NCBI GenBank assembly: GCA_037147175.1
Contig: JBAWVS010000054.1
Span: 1-17,799 of the forward strand
Length of the DNA: 17,799 bases
From: a bacterium
Lineage (GTDB): Bacteria > Cyanobacteriota > Vampirovibrionia > Gastranaerophilales > UBA9971
Reading direction: 5' to 3'
Positions 8,495-15,436 of this stretch are shown piece by piece (positions within the stretch are counted from its first letter, which is position 1; each line of letters opens with the position of its first letter). Below the pieces are notes generated by a model. That model was not told the DNA's origin. It was given only the letters and a program-made list of their open reading frames with translations, and searched no databases. The position numbers and the translations under genes are program-made.

Positions 8495-9647
8495 AAAAAA
8501 TATATTGCTCACCGGCGGCAGAGCTCCCGTTACCCTGCATTTAGCAAGGCTTTTTGCAAAAGCAGGGCATACGGTATTTGTTGCAGAAAGTATAAAATAT
8601 CATATTTGCCTTTATTCAAATACTGTTAAGAAAAATTTTATGGTTCCGAGCCCGAGATTCAATAAATACGACTATATTCGAGCATTAATAGATATAATTC
8701 AAAGAGAAAAAATCGATTTATTAATTCCGACTTGTGAAGAAGTTTTTTATATTTCTGAAAAAATTGACGAGTTATCCGACTATTGCAAAGTATTTACTGA
8801 CAAGTCCGACAAGCTGAAAAATTTGCATAACAAACATCAATTTATCACTGGCATTGAAAATTGTAAAATCAAAGCCCCTGAAACTCGGCTTATAAATTCA
8901 CAAGAAGAACTAAACAGGCAATTAACGTTTACAAAATTCCAAAAGGCAGTTATAAAACCTGTTTACTCAAGATTTTCCTCAAAAATTAAAATAATTTTCG
9001 AATCTGACGAAAAGATTCCAAATATTGATATTTCGGAAAAAAATCCTTGGATACTTCAGGAATTTACAGAAGGTTCTCAGTTCTGTACTTACAGTATTGT
9101 TCAAAACGGAAACATAACTGCACATACTGCTTATCCCACAACATTTACCGCAGGAATCGGCTCAAGCATTGCATTTGAGAATATAGAATGCCCCGAAGTC
9201 TTTAATTGGATTTCGGTGTATGCAAAAAAGCTTAATTACACGGGGCAAATTGCTTTTGATTTTATTGAAACACCTGATAAAGAAGTTTATGTGATTGAAT
9301 GTAACCCCAGAGCAACAAGCGGAATTCATTTGTTTGACGAAACAAATTTAACCCGAGCCTTTCTTGAAAATTCGGAAAAAATAATTACTCCCGACAAATC
9401 TGCGAAAGCTGTGATTTTTCTTGCTATGCTGACTTATGGCTTGTGTTCGGTTAATTCTTTCAGTAAATTGCTGAGTTGGATTAAGACTTTTTTCTCTTCA
9501 AAAGATATTGTTTTTAAGATGTCAGATCCTCTGCCTTTTGTTCATCAATTCTTCATTTTAGCCGGTTTAGGATTTTTTGCATTAAAAAATAAAATCAAAA
9601 TCACAGAAGTTTCGACAATGGATATTGAATGGAACGGTGAATCATGA
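8484..9647 (+). CDS. ATP-grasp carboxylate-amine/thiol ligase-like protein
   Basis: This 387-residue protein belongs to the ATP-grasp superfamily, which activates a carboxylate as acyl phosphate and joins it to an amine, thiol or similar nucleophile. The N-terminus (NILLTGGRAPVTLHLARLF) is a pre-ATP-grasp Rossmann-like segment. KPVYSRFSSK (158-167) is the ATP-binding lysine loop, WILQEFTEG the hinge region, GQIAFDF a core strand, and ECNPRATSGIH (E272, N274, R276) the Mg-ATP site. A hydrophobic C-terminal part (about 310-365) may touch the membrane. The start is TTG, inside the end of the ketosynthase gene, giving an 11-nt overlap; AGGAG at 8470-8474 is 9 nt upstream and supports it. Its stop overlaps the next start as ATGA. 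The residues or fatty acids it joins are unknown. Confidence 0.85.
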   Translation: MNTKKNILLTGGRAPVTLHLARLFAKAGHTVFVAESIKYHICLYSNTVKKNFMVPSPRFNKYDYIRALIDIIQREKIDLLIPTCEEVFYISEKIDELSDYCKVFTDKSDKLKNLHNKHQFITGIENCKIKAPETRLINSQEELNRQLTFTKFQKAVIKPVYSRFSSKIKIIFESDEKIPNIDISEKNPWILQEFTEGSQFCTYSIVQNGNITAHTAYPTTFTAGIGSSIAFENIECPEVFNWISVYAKKLNYTGQIAFDFIETPDKEVYVIECNPRATSGIHLFDETNLTRAFLENSEKIITPDKSAKAVIFLAMLTYGLCSVNSFSKLLSWIKTFFSSKDIVFKMSDPLPFVHQFFILAGLGFFALKNKIKITEVSTMDIEWNGES

Positions 9648-10639
9648 AAATTCTTGTAACAGGCGCAACCGGATTTCTCGGGAAAAGACTGGCTTTAAGA
9701 TTGTCACAACTTGGTTATGAAGTTACGGCAACAGGCAGAAACACTCTTGTCGGAGCTGATTTGGAAAAACAAGGAATTTGTTTTATAAAGTCTGCTTTGC
9801 AGGATACGGATAAAATTATCAATGTTTGTAAAAATCAAGATTATGTATTTCATTGCGGGGCGTTGTCATCCCCGTGGGGGAAATATAAGGATTTTTACAA
9901 TACAAACGTCCTCGGAACAAAGAATATTATTCAGGGGTGCAAAGAAAACAGCGTAAAAAGACTTATTCATGTTTCGACTCCGAGCATTTATTTTGATTTT
10001 AAAGATAAACTGAATATTTCGGAAAAAGACCCGTTGCCCGATAAATCGGTGAATGCTTATGCAAAAACAAAATTGCTGGCGGAGCAGGAAATTGATAAAG
10101 CTCATCAAGAAGGATTACCGGTAATTAGCATACGCCCCAGAGCAATATTCGGTCCCGGCGATACAAGTATTCTACCGAGATTAATTAAAGCAAATAATAA
10201 AAATTTCATTCCTGTTATAGGTGATAAAAAAGTTTTGGTTGATATAACTTATGTTGAAAACGTAGTGGATGCGCTACTTCTTTGCAAAGATTCTCCCGAC
10301 TTTACTCTTGGAAAAAAATATAACATTACAGACGGTGAGCCGGTTTTGCTTTATGATTTTTTAGAACTGGTTATTACCGAATTGGGATACGAGTTTAAGC
10401 CGAAGTATTTTTCTTATAATAACGCATACAGAATAGCAGCTTTTTCGGAATTCGTTTCGAAAACTTTTTTGTTCGGGAAAGAACCCGTATTGACTCGCTA
10501 TACAGTCGGAGTTTTAGGTACAAGTCAAACACTTGATATTTCAGCGGCAAAACAAGAGCTGGGTTATAATCCTAAATTCAGTACAACAGAGGGAATAAAA
10601 GAACTTATTAAAGAGCGGAGAATTAATAATGCCGGTTAA
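9644..10639 (+). CDS. NAD(P)-dependent epimerase/3-beta-HSD-family reductase, OleD-like
   Basis: This 331-residue extended short-chain dehydrogenase has the Rossmann motif TGATGFLG (G7, G10, G13) and the catalytic pair Y139-x3-K143 in NAYAKTK, with S111 or S114 in HVSTPS as the likely partner. SSPWGKYKDFYNTNVLGT and RPRAIFGPGDTSILPRL are phrases shared with the 3-beta-hydroxysteroid dehydrogenase branch that includes OleD, the NADPH reductase of 2-alkyl-3-ketoacids. Reduction of the beta-keto product of the upstream ketosynthase is therefore a sensible guess, but sugar epimerase-like activities also occur in the family. It overlaps the ATP-grasp gene by 4 nt (ATGA) and the metallo-hydrolase gene by 11 nt, indicating translational coupling. 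Confidence 0.87.
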   Translation: MKILVTGATGFLGKRLALRLSQLGYEVTATGRNTLVGADLEKQGICFIKSALQDTDKIINVCKNQDYVFHCGALSSPWGKYKDFYNTNVLGTKNIIQGCKENSVKRLIHVSTPSIYFDFKDKLNISEKDPLPDKSVNAYAKTKLLAEQEIDKAHQEGLPVISIRPRAIFGPGDTSILPRLIKANNKNFIPVIGDKKVLVDITYVENVVDALLLCKDSPDFTLGKKYNITDGEPVLLYDFLELVITELGYEFKPKYFSYNNAYRIAAFSEFVSKTFLFGKEPVLTRYTVGVLGTSQTLDISAAKQELGYNPKFSTTEGIKELIKERRINNAG

Positions 10640-11480
10640 AGTAAATTTTTTCAGCGCAGGATATTGTACTCATCCTGAAAAAATAGTCATAAAAGGCGGA
10701 AGTTCAAAACCGGTCAAATTTTATGCGACTTTTGTATTAATCGAGCATCCTGAAAAAGGTTTAATACTTTTTGATACGGGATATTCTGAGCGTTTTTATA
10801 CAGAAACAAAAAATTTCCCGTTTAATATTTATGCAAAAATAACGCCTGTTTATTTTAAAGAAGAAAACAGCGCCGTTTTTCAATTAAAACAATTAGGCAT
10901 CAATCCTAACGATATTAAACTTATAATCTTATCTCACTTTCACGCAGATCATATCGGCGGAGTTAAAGATTTCCCCAATGCCGAATTTCTTTGCTTTAAA
11001 TCCGCTTACGAAGAAATAAAAGGCAAAAAAACTTTGGCAGCTATGAAAAAAGGTTTTTTGCCGGGCTTACTTCCCGGTGATTTCGAATCAAGGCTGAAAT
11101 TTGCGGATTCGTTAAACAAAATAAATATTTCTGAAGAGTATTCGCCTTTTGAAACAGGATTTGATGTTTTTGGTGACAGAAGTCTTATTGCAGTTGATGT
11201 TTCAGGACATTCAGAAGGTCAATTGGGTTTATTTATAAGTACAGGTGAGAATACTTATTTTTTAGTCGCTGATGCCTGCTGGTTAAGCAAATCATATAAG
11301 GAATTTATTTTGCCTCACCCTATTGCCGATATTGCGTTTTCCTGCAAAAAAGAGTATTTAAACACGTTAAAAAAATTACACGAACTTTCTAAAAAAAGAC
11401 CCGATATTAATATTATGCCTTCGCATTGTCCTGAATTTTTGAAAAAAATAATTGATAAAAGAGGTATAGATGCTGAATAA
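10629..11480 (+). CDS. Metallo-beta-lactamase-fold hydrolase, lactonase-like
   Basis: This 283-residue MBL-fold enzyme carries the full dinuclear metal set: H103-x-H105-x-D107-H108 in SHFHADHIGG, H194 in SGHSEGQ, D215 in LVADAC and H266 in MPSHCPEF. The layout matches the AHL-lactonase-like subgroup, whose members open lactone rings or hydrolyse thioesters and esters. There is no signal peptide, so it should be cytoplasmic. GGAG at 10617-10620 precedes the ATG by 8 nt. It overlaps its neighbours by 11 nt on both sides, which places it firmly inside the operon. An attractive idea is hydrolysis of an acyl thioester or lactone intermediate made by the neighbouring enzymes; this is inferred from context only. 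Confidence 0.9.
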   Translation: MPVKVNFFSAGYCTHPEKIVIKGGSSKPVKFYATFVLIEHPEKGLILFDTGYSERFYTETKNFPFNIYAKITPVYFKEENSAVFQLKQLGINPNDIKLIILSHFHADHIGGVKDFPNAEFLCFKSAYEEIKGKKTLAAMKKGFLPGLLPGDFESRLKFADSLNKINISEEYSPFETGFDVFGDRSLIAVDVSGHSEGQLGLFISTGENTYFLVADACWLSKSYKEFILPHPIADIAFSCKKEYLNTLKKLHELSKKRPDINIMPSHCPEFLKKIIDKRGIDAE

Positions 11481-12804
11481 AATAAAAATTTTATACTATT
11501 ATTTCCGAACAAAATACGGTTTTAGGTGCAAAAACAGTGAAGAACTTTTACACAGGCAAAATAAAGAAGTACTAAACTTCTTAAAAAAAATATTGCCCAA
11601 ATCTCCATTTTATACTGAATATTTTAAAAACTTTTCGGTTACAGATTGGCAAAATTTTCCCATAATAGATAAGTCTCTTATGATGGAAAATTTTGATAAC
11701 TTAAATACAGCCGGTATTAAAAAATCAGAAGCTTTTGAGACAGCTTATAATGCGGAAAAATTGCGTGATTTTTCTCCTACAATTAATAATATTACCGTAG
11801 GGCTGTCCTCAGGCACATCGGGAAACAGAGGAATATTTCTTCTCAGCGACGAAGAGCGTTTTAAATGGGCGGGAACAATTCTGGCAAAAGTTCTCCCCGG
11901 CTCAATTTTTTCCAAACATAAAATTGCATTTTTCTTGCGTGCAAACAGTAATGTTTATACGACCGTAAACAGCAATAACATAAATTTTGAGTTTTTCGAC
12001 TTATTAAATCCCCCGGAAGAGCACATAAAAAGACTTAATGAATTTAAGCCGTCGGTTTTGGTTGCGCCAGCCTCTATGCTTAGGCTTTTAGCTCAAGCAA
12101 AAGAAAATAATAATTTAAATATAACCCCCGAAAAAGTTATTTCAGTTGCGGAAGTTCTGGATTCACTCGACGAAACTTATATCTCCAAACAATTTAATCA
12201 AAAAATTCATCAAATTTATCAATGCACGGAAGGTTTTTTAGCCTCCACATGCCGGCATGGGACTTTGCATATTAATGAAGATATGGTTGTTATTCAAAAA
12301 GAATATCTTGATAAAGATTTAGGAAAATTTATTCCGATAATAACAGATTTTTCGAGAACCACTCAGCCGATAATAAGGTACAGACTTAATGATATTTTGA
12401 CAGAAAAAAAAGAACCCTGTCCTTGCGGATCCGTTTTTACTGCCATTGAAAAGATAGAAGGCAGATGTGACGATATTTTTTACTTACCGGCTATCGATGG
12501 AGATAAATTCATTCCTGTTTTTCCGGATTTTATATGCAGGGCAGTTATTTATTCTTCGCCGGAGATTGAAGAATATATGGCTATTCAAAATAATTTTGAT
12601 TTAATAGAAATATTTTTAAAATCATCCTCCGAAAATAAAAATAATTTAAATACTCTAATACAAAACTCAATGAAAGAACTTTTTGAAAAATCGAATTGCA
12701 AAGCCCCTGAAATCAGAATTAATTACAATTATGACAAACTTGAAAAACCCTGTGATAAAAAGCTTAAACGTGTTAAGAGAGTTTTTAATATTGAAGAGGT
12801 ATGA
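11470..12804 (+). CDS. PaaK / coenzyme F390 synthetase-like adenylate-forming enzyme
   Basis: This 444-residue protein resembles the phenylacetate-CoA ligase/F390 synthetase branch of adenylate-forming enzymes, which activate a carboxylate as acyl-AMP. The P-loop SSGTSGNRG lies at 113-121, YQCTEGF is the aromatic/acid motif, and RYRLND (303-308) is the R-Y-x-x-x-D adenylation motif. CPCGS (C317, C319), followed by IEKIEGRCDD, is the cysteine pair and hinge segment characteristic of this branch. The length of about 440 matches PaaK and is shorter than typical acyl-CoA synthetases. AGAGG at 11460-11464 lies 5 nt before the ATG. The gene overlaps the MBL gene by 11 nt and the next by 4 nt. The acid activated, and whether the acceptor is CoA, a carrier protein or an amine, cannot be read from the sequence. 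Confidence 0.85.
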   Translation: MLNKIKILYYYFRTKYGFRCKNSEELLHRQNKEVLNFLKKILPKSPFYTEYFKNFSVTDWQNFPIIDKSLMMENFDNLNTAGIKKSEAFETAYNAEKLRDFSPTINNITVGLSSGTSGNRGIFLLSDEERFKWAGTILAKVLPGSIFSKHKIAFFLRANSNVYTTVNSNNINFEFFDLLNPPEEHIKRLNEFKPSVLVAPASMLRLLAQAKENNNLNITPEKVISVAEVLDSLDETYISKQFNQKIHQIYQCTEGFLASTCRHGTLHINEDMVVIQKEYLDKDLGKFIPIITDFSRTTQPIIRYRLNDILTEKKEPCPCGSVFTAIEKIEGRCDDIFYLPAIDGDKFIPVFPDFICRAVIYSSPEIEEYMAIQNNFDLIEIFLKSSSENKNNLNTLIQNSMKELFEKSNCKAPEIRINYNYDKLEKPCDKKLKRVKRVFNIEEV

Positions 12805-13955
12805 TGCAAGACAGTTTTAACATAAAGCTTTATGATTCTTCTGATACAGACTTTTTAGATTGGACTGATTCAGAAGACGACCAATATGCAAAGAACTTCT
12901 TACTTCCAATGATAAAGAACGGTACTTCTGATTACATAAATAATGTTAAAACCCTTTTGATGATCTTAAAAATTGATGACTTAATTCTTCCGATAACCAT
13001 TAATGATGCTGAATACGAAAACTCTTATGTATGTTCTCCTTATACCCATTATATTTCTTATGCCGTTGAAGAATTGAAAACTATAAAAAACCCTTTTATT
13101 GAATTAATATTGGCTTATCTTATCAGGTTATTAGGTATAGTATTTAAATTCGGCAAAATAAATAAAACTGTACATATAAATAATTGGCTTTTGTCGACCA
13201 ATTTATACCCGACAATCTCGCATAAGCAAATAGAAAAAATAACCGAATTTTTAATTCAAAGATTTCCCGAACATTCTTTAATATTCAGGTCTGTAAACAA
13301 CTATACAGATAAAGAATTTTTAAATAAATTTCAGGAAAATAATTATCAGCTTATTCCGAGCAGACAAATATATTTTTTAAACAAAGACTTGATAAAAGGA
13401 AAAGCTAAATGGCTGATAAAAAAAGATTTTAAGCTTCAGGAAAAAAGCGGCTATGAATTATTAGAAAACAAAGACTTTTCTCCCGGGGATATTCCGAGGA
13501 TTAAAGAGCTTTATGATAACTTATATTTATCTAAATATTCTTATTTAAATCCACAGTTCAATGAAAACTTTATAGATTTAGCCTTAAAAAATAAAATTTT
13601 GAATATAAGAGCCTTCCAGAAAGCCGGGAAAATTGACGCCGTTTTAGGATATTTTTTCCGAAACGGAATTATGACAACTCCTTTGTTCGGGTATGACACA
13701 AGTTTGCCCATAGAAACCGGTTTGTACAGAATGCTTTCCGCTCAATTGATAAAAGAATCCGAAAAATCGAAATTGATTTTAAATCAAAGTTCCGGAGCCG
13801 CATCATTTAAACGGTGTCGTGCATCAGAAGCACAAATTGAATATAGTGCTGTTTATTGCCGACATTTAACTTTATATCGAAGAATTATCTGGAGCATTCT
13901 TGAATTTACTCTTAATAAAATTGGCTTAAACTTACTAAAGAAATACAAATTATAA
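12801..13955 (+). CDS. GNAT/FemAB-like acyltransferase candidate
   Basis: This 384-residue protein has no textbook motif that I can point to with certainty. The C-terminal half (about 220-365) reads like a GNAT or FemAB/BioF2-type acyltransferase fold: IRAFQKAGKIDAVLGYFF is a central strand with loop, and GAASFKRCRASEAQIEYSAVY followed by CRHL resembles the conserved end of such domains. The N-terminal half may be a second, divergent copy of the fold, as in FemAB proteins. A transfer of an acyl or aminoacyl group in the final step of the operon is a fair hypothesis. The start at 12801 overlaps the ligase stop as ATGA; the ATG at 12804 has better spacing from GAGG (12796-12799). It is the last gene of the operon, and no clear terminator follows. 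Confidence 0.55.
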   Translation: MMQDSFNIKLYDSSDTDFLDWTDSEDDQYAKNFLLPMIKNGTSDYINNVKTLLMILKIDDLILPITINDAEYENSYVCSPYTHYISYAVEELKTIKNPFIELILAYLIRLLGIVFKFGKINKTVHINNWLLSTNLYPTISHKQIEKITEFLIQRFPEHSLIFRSVNNYTDKEFLNKFQENNYQLIPSRQIYFLNKDLIKGKAKWLIKKDFKLQEKSGYELLENKDFSPGDIPRIKELYDNLYLSKYSYLNPQFNENFIDLALKNKILNIRAFQKAGKIDAVLGYFFRNGIMTTPLFGYDTSLPIETGLYRMLSAQLIKESEKSKLILNQSSGAASFKRCRASEAQIEYSAVYCRHLTLYRRIIWSILEFTLNKIGLNLLKKYKL

Positions 13956-14284
13956 TTCTCTTATAATATACATAAAATTAGATTATTTTTCGTATTTAAA
14001 GCTGTTTTTCACCAAAAAATTCCCTGTTCTTCAAAAATAATTGCCTGTAAGTTTTTTAGGGAATTTAGGGTTAAAAGTCGCACTGCATCGGCATAAAAAA
14101 TTAAAATAATGATAAAATTTTTAATAATTCCCTGTAAAGTCCCTGTTATTTTTAACTAAAAAAGAGAATAATGCTGTTAAGACTGCAATATCCATTTTTA
14201 TTGTTTTATTTTTAATAAAAATTTTAGCTGATAAGTTGACAATAGCTCATGGTTGTTTAAAAATAAATCTAAATATATGTGTTT

Positions 14285-14290
14285 TATAAT
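14285..14290 (+). promoter_or_regulatory. Candidate -10 box for rpsL-rpsG
   Basis: A perfect TATAAT lies 38 nt upstream of the rpsL start codon, giving a short leader. No good -35 element sits 16-18 nt upstream. A consensus TTGACA occurs at 14236-14241 but is 43 nt away from this box; its own -10 position would read AAAAAT. The assignment is based on the -10 match and location only. Confidence 0.45.
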
Positions 14291-14316
14291 AGAAAATAAA
14301 CAGATAAAATAATTCC

Positions 14317-14323
14317 AAGGAGG
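14317..14323 (+). promoter_or_regulatory. Strong ribosome binding site deciding the GTG start of rpsL
   Basis: AAGGAGG lies 5 nt before the GTG at 14329. This is the closest match to the anti-Shine-Dalgarno sequence in the window and settles GTG as the start, with the protein then beginning MPTINQL as S12 proteins do. Confidence 0.85.
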
Positions 14324-14328
14324 AATAA

Positions 14329-14709
14329 GTGCCTACAATTAATCAATTAGTTCGCAAAGAACGCGCAAAACAAATCGACAAAACAAAATCACCTGCATTA
14401 GCTAGCTGCCCTCAGAGAAGAGGAGTTTGTACAAGGGTTTACACAACCACCCCTAAAAAACCAAACTCAGCTCTCAGAAAAGTAGCAAGAATAAGATTAA
14501 CAAACGGATTTGAAGTAACTTCATATATTCCGGGAGTTGGTCATAATTTACAGGAACACTCAGTAGTTCTTATACGTGGCGGAAGAATCAAAGATTTACC
14601 GGGTGTAAGATATCATACTATCCGTGGAACACTTGATGCTGCCGGTGTTAAAAACAGAATGCAAGGTAGAAGCAAGTACGGTGCAAAAAAAGCAAAAGCA
14701 AAAAAATAG
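14329..14709 (+). CDS. rpsL: 30S ribosomal protein S12
   Basis: Ribosomal protein uS12 (126 residues) sits at the decoding centre of the small subunit. The conserved core [19 protein letters not shown] is present, with K43 in PKKPNS and K88 in [11 protein letters not shown]. Both positions carry lysine, the usual streptomycin-sensitive state, and D89 is the residue that RimO modifies in other bacteria. The protein begins at a GTG codon with a near-consensus ribosome binding site. It is the first gene of a short str operon, with rpsG 41 bp downstream. Sequence style, as I remember it, is close to cyanobacterial S12. Confidence 0.98.
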   Translation: MPTINQLVRKERAKQIDKTKSPALASCPQRRGVCTRVYTTTPKKPNSALRKVARIRLTNGFEVTSYIPGVGHNLQEHSVVLIRGGRIKDLPGVRYHTIRGTLDAAGVKNRMQGRSKYGAKKAKAKK

Positions 14710-14750
14710 GATAGAAAAGTTAATTAAGTAAAATGAGGTTAATAAATTAA

Positions 14751-15221
14751 ATGTCACGTAGAAATAAACCACAAAAAAGAGTACCTTTACCAGATCCTAT
14801 TTTTAACAGTGAAGATGTGGCAAGGTTCATAAACAGATTAATGAGAAGAGGCAAAAAAAGCATTGCCGAAAGAATTTTTTATAATTCTCTTGATATTGTT
14901 AAAGAAAAAATAAAAGAAGAACCAATCGAAGTTTTCCAAAAAGCTTTAAAAAACGTAACACCGTTAATTGAAGTTAAAGCAAGAAGAATCGGTGGTTCAA
15001 CTTATCAGGTTCCTCTTGAAGTTCGTCCTGACAGAGGATTAGCTCTTGGATCAACCTGGTTAATCGATACAGCTAAAGCAAAAACCGGCAAATCAATGGA
15101 AGAAAAACTTGCACAAGAAATTATTTCAGCTTTTAACGGCGAAGGTGCTGCTGTTAAAAAACGTGAAGATACACATAAAATGGCAGAAGCCAACAAAGCT
15201 TTCGCTCATTACAGATACTAA
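14751..15221 (+). CDS. rpsG: 30S ribosomal protein S7
   Basis: Ribosomal protein uS7 (156 residues) nucleates assembly of the 30S head by binding the 3' major domain of 16S rRNA. The opening MSRRNKPQKR, the central KARRIGGSTYQVPLEVRP and the C-terminal KMAEANKAFAHYRY are conserved signatures, and the length is standard. GAGG (14735-14738) lies 12 nt before the ATG, slightly long spacing. The gene follows rpsL by 41 bp and precedes fusA by 215 bp, the usual str order. In E. coli S7 represses its own operon through the rpsL-rpsG spacer; I see no equivalent structure in the shorter spacer here. Confidence 0.98.
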   Translation: MSRRNKPQKRVPLPDPIFNSEDVARFINRLMRRGKKSIAERIFYNSLDIVKEKIKEEPIEVFQKALKNVTPLIEVKARRIGGSTYQVPLEVRPDRGLALGSTWLIDTAKAKTGKSMEEKLAQEIISAFNGEGAAVKKREDTHKMAEANKAFAHYRY

Positions 15222-15251
15222 GATGCATTTTTTCCAAGACTATCGGTTCTT

Positions 15252-15278
15252 TGCAAAAAGTCCCTTAGTCTTTTTGCA
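15252..15278 (+). terminator. Weak hairpin after rpsG, possible partial terminator
   Basis: TGCAAAAAG (15252-15260) pairs with CTTTTTGCA (15270-15278) around a 9-nt loop, and TTTATTATT follows. The 9-bp stem is AT-rich with only three G-C pairs, so it is more likely a partial terminator or attenuator between rpsG and fusA than a full stop. Confidence 0.4.
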
Positions 15279-15304
15279 TTTATTATTAAATTATAGCTAT
15301 TTAG

Positions 15305-15310
15305 TATAAT
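15305..15310 (+). promoter_or_regulatory. Candidate -10 box for a separate fusA promoter
   Basis: A perfect TATAAT lies in the unusually long rpsG-fusA spacer, about 127 nt before the fusA ATG. No convincing -35 box is present at the right distance. Together with the preceding hairpin it suggests that fusA can be transcribed on its own, which is inference. Confidence 0.3.
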
Positions 15311-15436
15311 GATAAACGCATAGAAACAAATTAAATTTAATCAAGCCTAAAATATAGGCAATAATATATTAGAAGGAAAAATTAAATTTAATTGATAAAT
15401 ATAATGAGTTAAAAAAAATAAAGAGGATAATTGATC

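Larger units (their letters stand above)
13956..14328. other. 373-bp non-coding region between the biosynthetic and str operons
   Basis: No credible coding frame or RNA gene is visible here. The stretch contains AATTCCCTGT at 14018-14027 and again at 14126-14135, related copies ATTGCCTGT (from 14040) and AGTCCCTGTTA (14138-14148), and the reverse element AGGGAATTT at 14058-14066, which pairs with AAATTCCCT at 14017-14025. There is also a short tandem, TTTAGGGAA then TTTAGGGTT (14055-14072). No GC-rich hairpin with a T-tract marks the end of the upstream operon. The distal part carries the probable rpsL promoter. Confidence 0.5.

Noticed and set aside
14236-14264. TTGACA at 14236 as the -35 box of the rpsL promoter
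   Set aside because: With a 17-nt spacer the -10 would be AAAAAT, and the good TATAAT is 43 nt away, so the two boxes cannot form one promoter.
13956-14328. CRISPR-like array or tRNA gene in the intergenic region
   Set aside because: The repeated motifs are only about 10 nt, irregularly spaced and partly inverted, and no cloverleaf-forming sequence is visible.
15431-15436. TTG at 15431 as the start of EF-G
   Set aside because: It leaves only 3 nt to the ribosome binding site, while the ATG at 15437 has normal spacing and gives the standard EF-G N-terminus.
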